DNA from: Cupriavidus metallidurans CH34
Lineage (GTDB): Bacteria; Pseudomonadota; Gammaproteobacteria; Burkholderiales; Burkholderiaceae
Assembly (NCBI RefSeq): GCF_000196015.1
Contig: NC_007973.1
Span: 2,356,001 to 2,420,000, forward strand
DNA length: 64,000 nucleotides
Reading direction: 5' to 3'
The notes under the pieces were generated by a model. The model did not search any database. It worked only from the letters and a program-made list of their open reading frames with translations, and was not told the DNA's origin. Every line of letters starts with the position of its first letter. Within the stretch, counting starts at the first letter, position 1. Shown here piece by piece: positions 7,695 to 16,996 of the stretch. The position numbers were made by a program, and so were the translations under genes.

Positions 7695-9827
7695 ATGAGC
7701 ACGCAAACACCGATGGCAATTGGTCACTACCTTACTCAACTGCGGGAGCACGCCGGGCTTAAGCAGGCAGAGCTTGCCCGGAAGGTAACTTGGAGTCCTG
7801 CTGTACTCTCGAGGGTTGAAAGCGGCGAGCGTGAGTTGAATCCGGAGGAGCTTGGCGAAGTTCTGCGCGCAATCGGGACCGACGATGCGCTGAAGCTCGG
7901 CGAACGACTCCAGCGTTCGTGGGAAGTTCTGGTTGCTCCGCCGCTAACCCACCCAGAGCAGGATTTGCTGTGGGAAGCCGAACTTGCGTCGAAACAATTG
8001 CGAGCCCTGTCGGCCGCGGACGATGTGTCAGCGGCTTTCCAGCGTCGAATCGACGAATATCTCGAAGAATTGCAATACCTTGCAAGCCTCGTCCTAAAGC
8101 GCGACCACACAGTCGCGTTCATTGGCAGTATTGGGATTGGTAAATCAACTGCGATTTGCCGCATGACTGGCCTCGAAGTAGCCGACGACGGCGCTCCTGT
8201 TCAACCGGTCTTGGAAGCAGGCGCAGGCGGTATCACGGTATGCGAAGTTCATCTTTACACGGGACCGCAGTACGGCATAGTCGTGGAACCGTGCTCGGAT
8301 GAGGAAATTCGCCAGCATACGACTGACTTCGTCGAACATATCAGCCGCACTGGAAATCCAGCCAGTAATGATGATGCCGAACCGTTGGAAAATGAGGGTC
8401 AGGGCATTTCGCGTGAAATTGAGCGCGCCATTCGCAATATGTCTGGATTGCGAGTACGGAAGGAAAAAGTCGACGGTAAGACCACCCGGCGAGATGACGC
8501 AAAGCAACTAGCGCTTTCTCATGCATCTGCAAGAGAGTTGCTAGTCGAAGTGCTTGCTCGTATGGAACTGCACAAGCGTGATGCCAGGCACATCTGGTAC
8601 GACGCTTCCACGGGCAAGCCTCCGCTCGTATGGCTCAAGGAGACATTTGAGGCCATCAATAATGGACGGCTTCCCGAATTCACGTTGCCGAAGCGCATCG
8701 AGGTAGTTGCTCCGGTGGGCCTGTTGAAAGGAGTCGATTTGTCAGTTCGGCTAGTGGACACAAAGGGTATCGACCGAACCGCTGCGCGCGCCGACCTCGA
8801 GGTCCACCTCGAAGACCCCCATACCCTCGCTGTTCTCTGCTCCGGATTCAACAATGCTCCTGGCGCTGAAGCACGCCTGTTGCTCAATCGAGCGCGAGAT
8901 GCCGGCATCCGAAACCTTGGCCTTAACGCTGCAATTGTGGCTCTGCCGCGACCAGAAGAAGCGCTCGCGGTAAAGGACGACGCAGGCGACCGTGTTGAAA
9001 CTGTTGAAGAAGGTTATGAACTGAAAGGAGACCAAGTAGCGACAGCTCTGGAGCCTCTAGGTCTGGCGGAGTTGCCTGTCGGCTTCTTCAACGCGCGCGA
9101 GGATGCCCCTAGCAAGCTACAGGAATTCGTTGCTTTCCAATTGCGTCGCATCCGAGATGATTTTGCAAAGCGGCTCGCGCAGGCAACCGCCAATGTGCAG
9201 GAGGTAATCCAGAATAGAGAGGAAGAACAGAACCAAGCCATCATTCGCGAAGCCGCAGCGCAACTGAAGCACTGGCTAACTCAGAACACCGACAGCCCGC
9301 CGCTAAAACAGCAGATACATGCAAGCCTCATCAATGAACTCGCCAAGGCACACGCTAGCACCGTGCATGCTGCTGTGAGACGAGGTGGGGACTGGCCGAA
9401 CCTCAACTACAGTCACCAACTGGGTCATGGCGCACGAGTCCTGGCTACTGGTTCGCTGGGGCGCAAGATAAAGGATTTCCACGCTATTGCTGAAAATCTG
9501 CGCACGAATCCCGAGTACGCAAAGGCCGTATCGTTGATTGGGCAGGCAGAAAGCGTCTTGCTCGTAGCATTTGACGGGGTGCTCACCAGAATGAGGCTGC
9601 TTGGGGAGACGCTATTCGAGGATGAGATGAGGAGGGACGCGATGTTCTGGCGGGATTGCGAGAACGAGTGGGGCCAGGGTAAGGGCTACCGTGAACGAGT
9701 GGCGGAACGCAGCAAGCAGTGGTTTGATGACGAGCGCAAGGACGAGTTGAATCAAGCAATCCAAAGTCTGCTATCCACAGAGTGGGGCGAAAGCGTGGCG
9801 CGCGTTTCGGCTCTTCTGGAAGCCTAA
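7695..9827 (+). CDS. HTH domain fused to a dynamin/GTPase-like P-loop protein
   Basis: The start ATG at 7695 has GAGG six bases upstream and gives 710 residues; the frame is open upstream without a start signal. Residues 7-65 are an XRE-type helix-turn-helix. A P-loop GSIGIGKST lies at 144-152, GGITVCE at 179-185 carries a possible switch-I threonine, and VDTKGID gives a DxxG-type motif at 355-358. The long C-terminal half is strongly helical (for example ATANVQEVIQNREEEQNQAI), as in dynamin-like or other large GTPases. No N/TKxD motif is clear. It could couple DNA binding to nucleotide-driven sensing. Its place between SPARDA and Qat suggests a defence role, but I know no named system of this design. 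Confidence 0.65.
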   Translation: MSTQTPMAIGHYLTQLREHAGLKQAELARKVTWSPAVLSRVESGERELNPEELGEVLRAIGTDDALKLGERLQRSWEVLVAPPLTHPEQDLLWEAELASKQLRALSAADDVSAAFQRRIDEYLEELQYLASLVLKRDHTVAFIGSIGIGKSTAICRMTGLEVADDGAPVQPVLEAGAGGITVCEVHLYTGPQYGIVVEPCSDEEIRQHTTDFVEHISRTGNPASNDDAEPLENEGQGISREIERAIRNMSGLRVRKEKVDGKTTRRDDAKQLALSHASARELLVEVLARMELHKRDARHIWYDASTGKPPLVWLKETFEAINNGRLPEFTLPKRIEVVAPVGLLKGVDLSVRLVDTKGIDRTAARADLEVHLEDPHTLAVLCSGFNNAPGAEARLLLNRARDAGIRNLGLNAAIVALPRPEEALAVKDDAGDRVETVEEGYELKGDQVATALEPLGLAELPVGFFNAREDAPSKLQEFVAFQLRRIRDDFAKRLAQATANVQEVIQNREEEQNQAIIREAAAQLKHWLTQNTDSPPLKQQIHASLINELAKAHASTVHAAVRRGGDWPNLNYSHQLGHGARVLATGSLGRKIKDFHAIAENLRTNPEYAKAVSLIGQAESVLLVAFDGVLTRMRLLGETLFEDEMRRDAMFWRDCENEWGQGKGYRERVAERSKQWFDDERKDELNQAIQSLLSTEWGESVARVSALLEA

Positions 9828-9943
9828 GCTTGATTCTGAGGGTTGAAACGCTCCGCTCTCGCCCTCCCCCGAGAACGGCGAACACCTGTCCGTAGGCGTA
9901 TGGCTAAGGCGAATGCTGGAAACACTAACCCCTGGAGCTGTTG

Positions 9944-11812
9944 ATGTGGCATGACAATGAGACTACGGTGGACTATGTCAACTTTAAACTGGTGGCGAAG
10001 GTCTGCGCGGACCTAATCAGAAACTCCGGTGGGGACCCAATCTCGATTGGTGTCTCAGGTGGCTGGGGTACTGGTAAGTCCTCACTCGTCCGCATGATTG
10101 AAGCCGAACTGATTTCTGCCAGGAAATCAACTGCGTCATCCCGGGACAATAGTGAACCTTACGTAGTCGTGACCTTCAACCCTTGGCTGTACCAAGGATT
10201 TGAGGACGCCCGCACCGCTTTGCTGCAAACAGTCGGTGACGCCGTTCTCAAACAGGCAGAGGGCTCGCAGACGCTCACCGATAAGGCGAAAGCGTTTGTG
10301 AAGCGAATTAACCTGCTGAGGCTGGCCCAGCTTGGTGGCGAAGTGGCGGCGACGCTGGTCACGGGTGTTCCCGTCGGCTTGCTCAGCAAGGCATTTGACC
10401 TTGGTATCGGCGCTTTTCAGAAGGGCTCAGCGTCGGAGGTCGTGGACGCAATGAAGGGAGTACCAGAGGCGACGAAGGGCTTGATTGACGACGCAAAGCC
10501 ACGGTCGCTACCCAAGGAAATCCAAGGCTTTCGGGATGACCTTGAAGAACTACTGAGTGAATTGGGTGTAACCCTTGTTGTGTTTGTGGACGATTTGGAC
10601 CGTTGTTTGCCAAAAACCGCAATCGCGACTCTGGAAGCCATCCGTTTGCTGCTGTTCCTCAAGGGCAGCGCATTCGTAGTAGCCGCAGACGATGTCTTTA
10701 TTCGAGGGGCGGTGCGAGTGCATTTCACCGGCACAGGCCTGGCCGACGATGTCGTCACCAACTATTTCGATAAGCTCATACAGGTCCCGCTACGGGTACC
10801 GCGCCTGGGTCCGAATGAAACTAAAGCATACGCCGCCCTGCTATTCCTTGAGCGTGCCCATCGAGAGAAGAGTATTGACGACACTCATTTCGAACTGGCC
10901 AAGAAGCGCGTGGAGGAGCGCCTTCGCGAAACTTGGAAGGGTAAGCGGGTAGACCTCAGCTTCTTGGAAAGCCTCGCGCCTCAGGCAGACGCCGAGTTGC
11001 AGTCGCTTATGGGACTAGCCGAACGCCTTTCACCTCTGCTGCTCAACGCGCGCGCGGTCCAGTCGAATCCCCGCCTGGTCAAGCGATTTCTGAACACGGT
11101 TTTTCTCCGTCAGGCGATGGCTAAGCCGCAGGGCATCGAAGTTGACCTTCCGGTGTTGGCAAAATGGCATCTACTCGAGCGTTGCGAAGAGGGGCTCGCA
11201 AATGCGCTAGCTGAACTCGTTTCCGCCGATAGCGATGGGAAGGTTGCAGCAATTCGCCAGGGGGAAGAAGCGGCAAAGGATGCCGACCGGGCGCTTCCCG
11301 AGGTGTTCGGCGAAAAGCCCTTCGCTCGCGAGTGGCTGCACCTGCAACCATCGTTGGCAGACATCGACTTGCGGCCGGTGTTGCATTTGAGCCGAGACGG
11401 CACCGTGCGCGACTTTGGCCATGATGCGCTCACCAGTGAAGGGAAGGTACTGCAGGAGGCGCTGGTGGCCACTCGCACCAAGAGCAAGCAACTCGCCGAC
11501 GATATTCGTGCAGCAGGGGAAACACAGGCCATTCTCGCCATGACCCGCGCATGGGAAGCCCGCCGTGCCTCGCGTGACTGGAGCAAGTCTGAGGAAGTGC
11601 TGATGCTGACGGAAGTCTGTGAAGTCTTCCCTGCAGCAGGTCCGCGCGCCGCAGCGCAACTTGTGGAAGCGCCCGTCACTCAGATTAGCCCTGGTCTAGT
11701 CCAACGGCTTGTGTCCGCTCCCTGGGCCCGCGAATTGGTGAATCGTTGGGAAGCTGATAGCCAGACGAGCGAAGCGGTCAAACGCGCAATACGCGCGGCA
11801 AGGAAGACGTAA
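9944..11812 (+). CDS. qatA: QatA, KAP-family P-loop ATPase of a Qat defence system
   Basis: This 622-residue NTPase starts at ATG 9944, six bases after GGAG; the TTG at 9941 has the same site at a poorer distance. Walker A is GGWGTGKS (39-46) and Walker B is VFVDDLDRC (213-221), the arrangement of KAP NTPases. A hydrophobic insert at about 127-157 between them matches the membrane-inserting segment seen in many KAP proteins. It is the first gene of four overlapping genes; its stop overlaps the qatB start by one base. ATP hydrolysis is expected to power or regulate the Qat complex. Confidence 0.9.
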   Translation: MWHDNETTVDYVNFKLVAKVCADLIRNSGGDPISIGVSGGWGTGKSSLVRMIEAELISARKSTASSRDNSEPYVVVTFNPWLYQGFEDARTALLQTVGDAVLKQAEGSQTLTDKAKAFVKRINLLRLAQLGGEVAATLVTGVPVGLLSKAFDLGIGAFQKGSASEVVDAMKGVPEATKGLIDDAKPRSLPKEIQGFRDDLEELLSELGVTLVVFVDDLDRCLPKTAIATLEAIRLLLFLKGSAFVVAADDVFIRGAVRVHFTGTGLADDVVTNYFDKLIQVPLRVPRLGPNETKAYAALLFLERAHREKSIDDTHFELAKKRVEERLRETWKGKRVDLSFLESLAPQADAELQSLMGLAERLSPLLLNARAVQSNPRLVKRFLNTVFLRQAMAKPQGIEVDLPVLAKWHLLERCEEGLANALAELVSADSDGKVAAIRQGEEAAKDADRALPEVFGEKPFAREWLHLQPSLADIDLRPVLHLSRDGTVRDFGHDALTSEGKVLQEALVATRTKSKQLADDIRAAGETQAILAMTRAWEARRASRDWSKSEEVLMLTEVCEVFPAAGPRAAAQLVEAPVTQISPGLVQRLVSAPWARELVNRWEADSQTSEAVKRAIRAARKT

Positions 11813-12684
11813 TGGGAACCTCAACTTCTAGTGCTGGGGCGCCAGGTGGCAGCCCATTTGACCCACCTTGGCTGACAGATGTCGAACAAGGCATCGACAC
11901 TTCGCAATCAGATGCACCGCTGGCGCCTGTTCCGCCCGCCCCTCAGCCCGACGGTGGGGCCGACGATACCGAAACTGGCGCAGACGCGGATGCCGTGCAA
12001 ACCGTTGGGCCCAATATTGCACCTCCTGGGCGATACGGTGAAGCACGACGAGCGCTGTCATCGTTTGTAAAAGGCGGCGGCAGCGCTGATTTGCGAAAGG
12101 GTATCAACCGCCTGGTGAACAAGGGCATGGGCGGTTCGAAGCGGGCGGCCTCGCGCATGCAGTCAACAGTGACAGCAGCGGCTGCACTAGGTGGCCTACT
12201 TTCGGCAGCGCGAGCGGGTGGGGACCCTGGCATTGACGCCTGGGTGGCTTCGGTCAAGCAACGTGGCCTTTCCGCGACAGACATCGCCCTTGAAGTCGCA
12301 GAGCGCCTCCTGCCAAATGGCGGCAGCATAGACGAGGAGTCAGCAAAACACGCCATGGACCAAGCCATCATCAAGCTCTACGACACGGACCCAAACGCGG
12401 ACATATTCAATCTGACAGACGACCAGATTGCTGATGTGATGACCTACACAATTGCCTACGATGTGTACAACCGAGTTCAACTCGAATTGGGACGGGTATT
12501 TGAGAAGCTTAAGTACTCCGCTAAGGTGGTCCATGAACGACTTGGACAGGTTCTTGACTATGTTACTGGTGTGGTCGCTGATGCGATGAAGGGTGCCCGC
12601 GAGGGTAAGAAGCCACGGTCGATGCGCGAGGTATCTGCCAAGGCAATGGATGATGCGATGTTCGTATTTGGGACAGCAGAATGA
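11812..12684 (+). CDS. qatB: QatB, Qat system component
   Basis: This 290-residue protein has a long proline-, alanine- and aspartate-rich N-terminus of about 80 residues. A basic helical stretch follows (YGEARRALSSFVKGGGSADL, then KGINRLVNKGMGGSKRAASR), and then an acidic helical C-terminal half. No catalytic motif is visible. It is named by position between the KAP ATPase and the QueC-like gene, the fixed order of Qat systems. It overlaps its neighbours by one and four bases, so it is translated in step with them. Its biochemical role is not evident from the sequence. Confidence 0.8.
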   Translation: MGTSTSSAGAPGGSPFDPPWLTDVEQGIDTSQSDAPLAPVPPAPQPDGGADDTETGADADAVQTVGPNIAPPGRYGEARRALSSFVKGGGSADLRKGINRLVNKGMGGSKRAASRMQSTVTAAAALGGLLSAARAGGDPGIDAWVASVKQRGLSATDIALEVAERLLPNGGSIDEESAKHAMDQAIIKLYDTDPNADIFNLTDDQIADVMTYTIAYDVYNRVQLELGRVFEKLKYSAKVVHERLGQVLDYVTGVVADAMKGAREGKKPRSMREVSAKAMDDAMFVFGTAE

Positions 12685-13940
12685 AGGTCATTTGCACAAG
12701 CTTCGACGCAAGACCTCGAGCCATCTCCGCTGGGACTCGCGCCTTCACATTCTTTCAGAGTTCAGACGTCGCGGGCAGCGAGCGAATCGCGAACGGCTGG
12801 CTGCAGGAACTGGAGCGTGCCGGCTATGCCCCTTCGATTCCGATTTGGGATTTCGTGCTGTTTGGGTTCGCTGTATGCGCTGCGGACCTTGCAGTGCCGC
12901 GCAACAAGAGCGCCGATGGCTGGACCCGGGAACTCGAGTTATCGGTCACCGTCGTCGACCCGACTCCGTGGAACGCCCAGCGGCCATTGGTCGAGGGGAT
13001 GCTACGCATACTGACTGGTGATTTTTGGTCGGTGACGTTTTTGTCCGACGGGCCACAGCCGCCGCGCGGACAACGGAGGATTTGCGACCGCGATTGCGTG
13101 GCCTTGCTTTCTGGTGGGCTGGACAGTCTAATCGGCGGCATAGATGCAGTCGCAAAAATGCGGCGCCCCATCTTCGTATCGCAGCTCGCCTACGAGGACT
13201 CCGAGCGCCAACGCCAGTATGCGGCGGCGCTCGGTGGAGCCGCATGGCACCAACAATGGAGTCACCGAATCGACCCGGCTGCGCCGAGGGAGCCTTCGAC
13301 GCGAGCACGGTCCATGGGATTCTATGCACTGGCTGTGCTGGCAACTTCCCTACTGACGACCACAGGCCCTGCCGAGATTCTGGTTCCTGAGAATGGATTC
13401 ATTAGTGTAAATCCACCATTACTTCCTGGACGGATGGCAAGCCTCAGCACTCGGACGACGCATCCGCTCTTCATGAAGCAGCTCCAAGGCCTTCTCAAGG
13501 CAGTGGGGATTCCAGCCAATCTGTCTATGCCTTATCGGTTCAAAACGAAGGGCGAGATGATGATGGAGTGTCTTGACCAGAAGCTGCTCGCGCACTTTGC
13601 ATCGGACTCCACAAGCTGTGGTCGATACCGGACCTATAATCGGACGCACTGCGGACGGTGCGTGCCCTGCATGGTCCGACGGGCGGCGTTCCTGCGCTGG
13701 GGACAGGCTGACGACACGCGCTACAAGTTTCCCAACCTTCGGCTCTCTGAAAAGTCGGCGGCCGACGACCCGATGGCGGTAGCGTGCGCAGTTCTCGCGA
13801 CGGAGGCCAATGGAATTGATGCATTCCTTGGCGCGACCTTATCGTTTGCGACGCAAAATGAAAGGGTCCACTATCGAGATGTCGCGGAACGCGCACTGTT
13901 GGAGCTTTCGACATTGCTGAAGCAGGACGGTGTTCTATGA
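12681..13940 (+). CDS. qatC: QatC, QueC-like PP-loop enzyme of a Qat system
   Basis: This 419-residue protein has an adenylation PP-loop SGGLDS at 144-149 and four clustered cysteines (C313, C324, C327, C330, in CGRYRT and HCGRCVPC). Both are hallmarks of the 7-cyano-7-deazaguanine synthase QueC fold, including its zinc site. It is much longer than housekeeping QueC (about 220-230 residues) because of an extra N-terminal domain of about 130 residues. It starts inside qatB (ATGA overlap) and overlaps qatD. In Qat a protein or nucleic-acid modification role is likely; deazaguanine synthesis itself is not implied. Confidence 0.9.
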   Translation: MKVICTSFDARPRAISAGTRAFTFFQSSDVAGSERIANGWLQELERAGYAPSIPIWDFVLFGFAVCAADLAVPRNKSADGWTRELELSVTVVDPTPWNAQRPLVEGMLRILTGDFWSVTFLSDGPQPPRGQRRICDRDCVALLSGGLDSLIGGIDAVAKMRRPIFVSQLAYEDSERQRQYAAALGGAAWHQQWSHRIDPAAPREPSTRARSMGFYALAVLATSLLTTTGPAEILVPENGFISVNPPLLPGRMASLSTRTTHPLFMKQLQGLLKAVGIPANLSMPYRFKTKGEMMMECLDQKLLAHFASDSTSCGRYRTYNRTHCGRCVPCMVRRAAFLRWGQADDTRYKFPNLRLSEKSAADDPMAVACAVLATEANGIDAFLGATLSFATQNERVHYRDVAERALLELSTLLKQDGVL

Positions 13941-14686
13941 TGGATTTTCACTGTCATCTCGACCTGTATCCATCTGCTCGCACCGTTCACACCGAGGCCG
14001 CTCGTCGCTGTGAATTTGTGTGGTTGGTCACCACCAGCCCGAGAGCCTTCATTGCCACATCGCGCATACTGCAGCCTGCCCCGACCATCATCATCTCGCC
14101 TGGCCTTCATCCCGAGGTGGCACACCAGCGGCACAATGAGTTACCTCTGCTGCTTGAGGAGATTGGGCGCGCATCGGCGGTCGGCGAAGTTGGCCTAGAC
14201 GGCTCAGCGCGCTATCGCGAGCACTTCTCAGTCCAGAAAGCAATCTTCGAAGCAACAGTAGAGCGATGCAGTGAGTTGGGTGGCAGGGTCCTGAGTATTC
14301 ATTCTCGCTCTGCCGCCAAAGAGGTTCTTGACACGCTCGAGCGACACAGCGCACATGGCACAGCTGTTTTGCATTGGTTTAGCGACTCGCCGACACAACT
14401 GAGACGTGCTATTGAGCTCGGCTGCTGGTTTAGCATAGGCCCTGCTATGTTGCGTAGTGCCAATGGGTTGCGTCTGGCTGCGTCGCTGCCTTCGGAGCGC
14501 GTCGTACCGGAGAGCGATGGCCCCTTCGCAAAGCTGGACAGTCGGCCCATCATGCCGTGGCAGGCCATGGACATCGTAGGGCCCTTGGCCAACGTCTGGG
14601 GCCTGACGGAGGACAAGGTGCGGGCACAGTTGACCGAAAATGGGCGAGAGCTACGCCATATGATGACAGCAGAGAACTCGCAGTGA
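13937..14686 (+). CDS. qatD: QatD, TatD-family metal-dependent nuclease
   Basis: This 249-residue TatD-type amidohydrolase-fold protein has the N-terminal metal motif FHCHLD. Later motifs follow in the usual order: GLHPE (TatD GxHP), GEVGLD (glutamate metal ligand), IHSRS, LHWFSD and PESDGP near residue 195. All expected ligands are present, so it should be catalytically competent. It overlaps qatC by four bases and ends the Qat operon. In Qat systems the nuclease is needed for phage protection. Confidence 0.9.
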   Translation: MMDFHCHLDLYPSARTVHTEAARRCEFVWLVTTSPRAFIATSRILQPAPTIIISPGLHPEVAHQRHNELPLLLEEIGRASAVGEVGLDGSARYREHFSVQKAIFEATVERCSELGGRVLSIHSRSAAKEVLDTLERHSAHGTAVLHWFSDSPTQLRRAIELGCWFSIGPAMLRSANGLRLAASLPSERVVPESDGPFAKLDSRPIMPWQAMDIVGPLANVWGLTEDKVRAQLTENGRELRHMMTAENSQ

Positions 14687-14834
14687 ATTGGCCGTGGGGA
14701 CTAAGAACATGGCTGCAGCCGGCGTTCCGTTCCACACGCGAGGAGCGCTGAGAAGGCGGCGTCGATATTGCCCTTCGCGCATCTTCTTTCTTTCGAACCG
14801 TGACCATGGGATTACCTCCGCGCACTCGCACGCC

Positions 14835-15083
14835 ATGCTCCCAGAACCTGCGAATTGCCGATTGTGCGGCTCGGCCTCAGAGCGGATACGGTCGTCCAAG
14901 CTACGCGGGTTCAGGTACACCTGCCCGTCGTGCGGCTCCTTCGGCATCGAGTCCGCTGCGTTGGCGGGCTTGGGCGCCAACGCGTCAATTCAGCAAGACC
15001 TCGCACATTTGCGTGCGTATGGACTTCTACCGCTCATCCACCGCGATAAGCAGGGTGTCAGCGTTGGCCCCGGCCGGGTGTAG
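14835..15083 (+). CDS. small zinc-ribbon-like protein, 82 residues
   Basis: Two CxxC pairs (CRLCGS at about residues 8-13 and CPSCGS at about 30-35) form a likely zinc ribbon. A short helical C-terminus (ASIQQDLAHLRAYGLLPLIH) follows. The frame is open further 5' to about 14688, but the ATG at 14835 begins the protein-like part. It lies 148 bases after qatD in the same direction. It may be the N-terminus of a formerly longer protein, since the last residues before the stop look random. No function is proposed. Confidence 0.4.
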   Translation: MLPEPANCRLCGSASERIRSSKLRGFRYTCPSCGSFGIESAALAGLGANASIQQDLAHLRAYGLLPLIHRDKQGVSVGPGRV

Positions 15084-15387
15084 ATACAATGTCGTGCAGT
15101 CGCGCTAAGGAGAGTCGTCGGCACTCAGTTGCCACAGCGCCCCTGCCGGCCGAGGCAGCGCCGACTGAGGAATCGCATCATGGGTAATAGGTACCTGGCA
15201 TCGAAGTGCCATCCTCAAGGAGACAGTCCCAACGTCCCAGTGCCTGGGGCGGCAATTGAGCGGTTGCGGTGATACTGCGAGGCCAGATGGCTATCGTGCG
15301 TACACAGGAAGGTCCTCGCTCATTCCTCGGACCTGGCCAGAGGGCAGCCGTTCTTTGCGGCATCTCGATGGTTGGTATCACGAAGTT
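15084..15387. other. non-coding gap between rightward cargo and leftward recombination module
   Basis: About 300 bases between the convergent zinc-ribbon gene and the leftward gene ending at 15388. Only short shadow frames are open. No clear terminator hairpin or repeat was seen. Confidence 0.4.
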
Positions 15388-16035
15388 TCATCGGTTTTGA
15401 AACTTCTCAAAACTAACAATACTGCTTGACTCTTTAGCCTTCGCCATCCCGCTTCGCGGTAAGCAACCAATGGCGGAGGCAAATTGATTCGCTGTGGGGT
15501 GGCGGTCGTCGAGCACCCCGTCTCTGACTAGCCTTCGATGCTCCCCTTCAGCGGCCCAGGAGCATGCCGGCCCGGTCATGAAAGGTCGGAAGCGTTCTGC
15601 CATCTGCTGCCCGGCGTTGGCACTGATATGGACACCGAAGAGAAGCGCTAGTGATGTAGCCGGCAATTCGCCGCTCAATCGTTGCCCGACGTGGAGGTGC
15701 GCGCCGTACTTTGATACCAGGTCCAAGTATTGGCTTGATAACAGTTCGGCCTCCTCAACCTGAGCGGCGAAATCGTCCAGCGTCAGGTCGATTGATTTGT
15801 CCACTCGATTGGGCGACATGTCCCAATCGAGCGGCACAAAAACAAGCAACAGGGTCGCGTCACAGACGCCTTCCTGATTCGGTGTGCAAATGCTTCCCCG
15901 GTAAGCCCCACCGGCCGTGAGCATAGTCGTTGCGAAACCCGCGCATACAGAACTGATAGGCTGCAATAGCGGCATGACTTCATCAGGACCGCAGTCGATA
16001 AAGCCCACGCCGCTGTGCTTACCTTCGAAAGGCAC
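15388..16035 (-). CDS. hypothetical protein downstream of the recombinase trio
   Basis: This is 215 residues if it starts at the GTG at 16035, which has no good ribosome-binding site. The frame is closed by stops 45 bases further upstream. The protein looks genuine (ATLLLVFVPLDWDMSPNRVD, then KSIDLTLDDFAAQVEEAELL) but belongs to no family I recognise. A helix-turn-helix-like stretch lies just 5' in another frame (16036-16286), so this is probably the body of one gene broken by a frameshift. It is co-directional with gmtX and may be a fourth gene of the module. Confidence 0.45.
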   Translation of the reverse strand: MPFEGKHSGVGFIDCGPDEVMPLLQPISSVCAGFATTMLTAGGAYRGSICTPNQEGVCDATLLLVFVPLDWDMSPNRVDKSIDLTLDDFAAQVEEAELLSSQYLDLVSKYGAHLHVGQRLSGELPATSLALLFGVHISANAGQQMAERFRPFMTGPACSWAAEGEHRRLVRDGVLDDRHPTANQFASAIGCLPRSGMAKAKESSSIVSFEKFQNR

Positions 16036-16286
16036 GAAGGTTGGGCTTGCTGGGCTTCCAGCGAGACCGGGTTGGCAGCCCTACCCGCACCCTCAACTGA
16101 AACTGCATCTATACCTCGCCGGGACTCCGTATTGGGCGCGTGTAGACTCTCCACCATGGAACGGACTGCTGGGTTCTGATACAAGGAACTCTTTGGAATT
16201 CCAGTCATCCGTGCCAACTCAGTCAAATTCACCGTGCCGTCGCACCCCCAAGGCAAAGCGGTGCCGGATTGCAGAAAGGCCTTCAA
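16036..16286 (-). pseudogene. HTH-like N-terminal fragment, probably frameshifted from the next ORF
   Basis: From a TTG at 16286 this frame encodes a clear helix-turn-helix-like segment (VNLTELARMTGIPKSSLYQN, then PAVRSMVESL) and a linker. It then continues into low-quality sequence overlapping, out of frame, the convincing protein at 15388-16035. A single indel between about 16010 and 16080 would fuse the two into one protein of roughly 300 residues with an N-terminal HTH. A sequencing error or programmed shift cannot be excluded. Confidence 0.4.
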
Positions 16287-16324
16287 CTACCCAGATGTTC
16301 TCGGCCCAATGTCTCTGCCGTTTT

Positions 16325-16996
16325 TCACTTTACCTCCTCTGAGACGCTGGCAAGCCATTCGATAAAGGGTCCGGCAATTTCGTTGTCAACAATAACGTTG
16401 TTTCGTCGCTTCGACCTGTCGAGAATCCGCTGGGCCTTCGTGTCCACCTCCAGCACAAGATTCATGTGGCTCACGAGCGCTCTCAAAGCTTGGCAGGTGC
16501 GGACGAACTTGAACTCGTAATCCGAAATTCGGTGCGCACCCGATTCTGCTTTATGAGCAACCAGCTCAGACAAGCGCTGTCGCCCTTGCTGCTGGTATTG
16601 CTCCAGTTGTTCTTCAAGCGAATTGATGTAGATATTGAGCCTTCCCACCTCCCGCTTCAAATTGCCCGCCTCGAGCTTCGCAATGGTCACCAGCGCATTG
16701 GTGCTTGGGTCAGTAACCCCGCGTGGACGCAGCGAACGCGAACCGGACTCCGAGTGCTCCGCCTGGTAGGTCAAAATCTTGGCCTTGTAGCGGAAATTGC
16801 GCATTAGGGTGGACTTGTTGCACGGACCATCCTCCACTTGTGCAATATGCCTGGCAACGAGGTCGGCAAGGTCAGTCGGGTTGCGAACTCGAACCCGCGT
16901 CTTACCAAGGTACTGAAGGTAATCTTCAATTATGGCCTCCCTTCGCACTTGATTTGCCTCTTGCCAAGCCGCGAAACTGCTGGGCTTCTTCATCAC
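16325..16996 (-). CDS. gmtX: GmtX-like (TnpC-like) accessory protein of the recombinase trio
   Basis: This 223-residue protein has an N-terminal helical DNA-binding-like region (AIIEDYLQYLGKTRVRVRNP, then CNKSTLMRNFRYKAKILTY). A pronounced coiled coil follows at about 100-160 (KLEAGNLKREVGRLNIYINS, then LEEQLEQYQQ). This architecture matches the small third protein that accompanies trios of tyrosine recombinases in Tn554-like and gamma-mobile-trio elements. It overlaps gmtZ by four bases and comes last in the operon. It is probably a helper that orients or activates recombination; it has no catalytic motif. Confidence 0.7.
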   Translation of the reverse strand: MMKKPSSFAAWQEANQVRREAIIEDYLQYLGKTRVRVRNPTDLADLVARHIAQVEDGPCNKSTLMRNFRYKAKILTYQAEHSESGSRSLRPRGVTDPSTNALVTIAKLEAGNLKREVGRLNIYINSLEEQLEQYQQQGRQRLSELVAHKAESGAHRISDYEFKFVRTCQALRALVSHMNLVLEVDTKAQRILDRSKRRNNVIVDNEIAGPFIEWLASVSEEVK

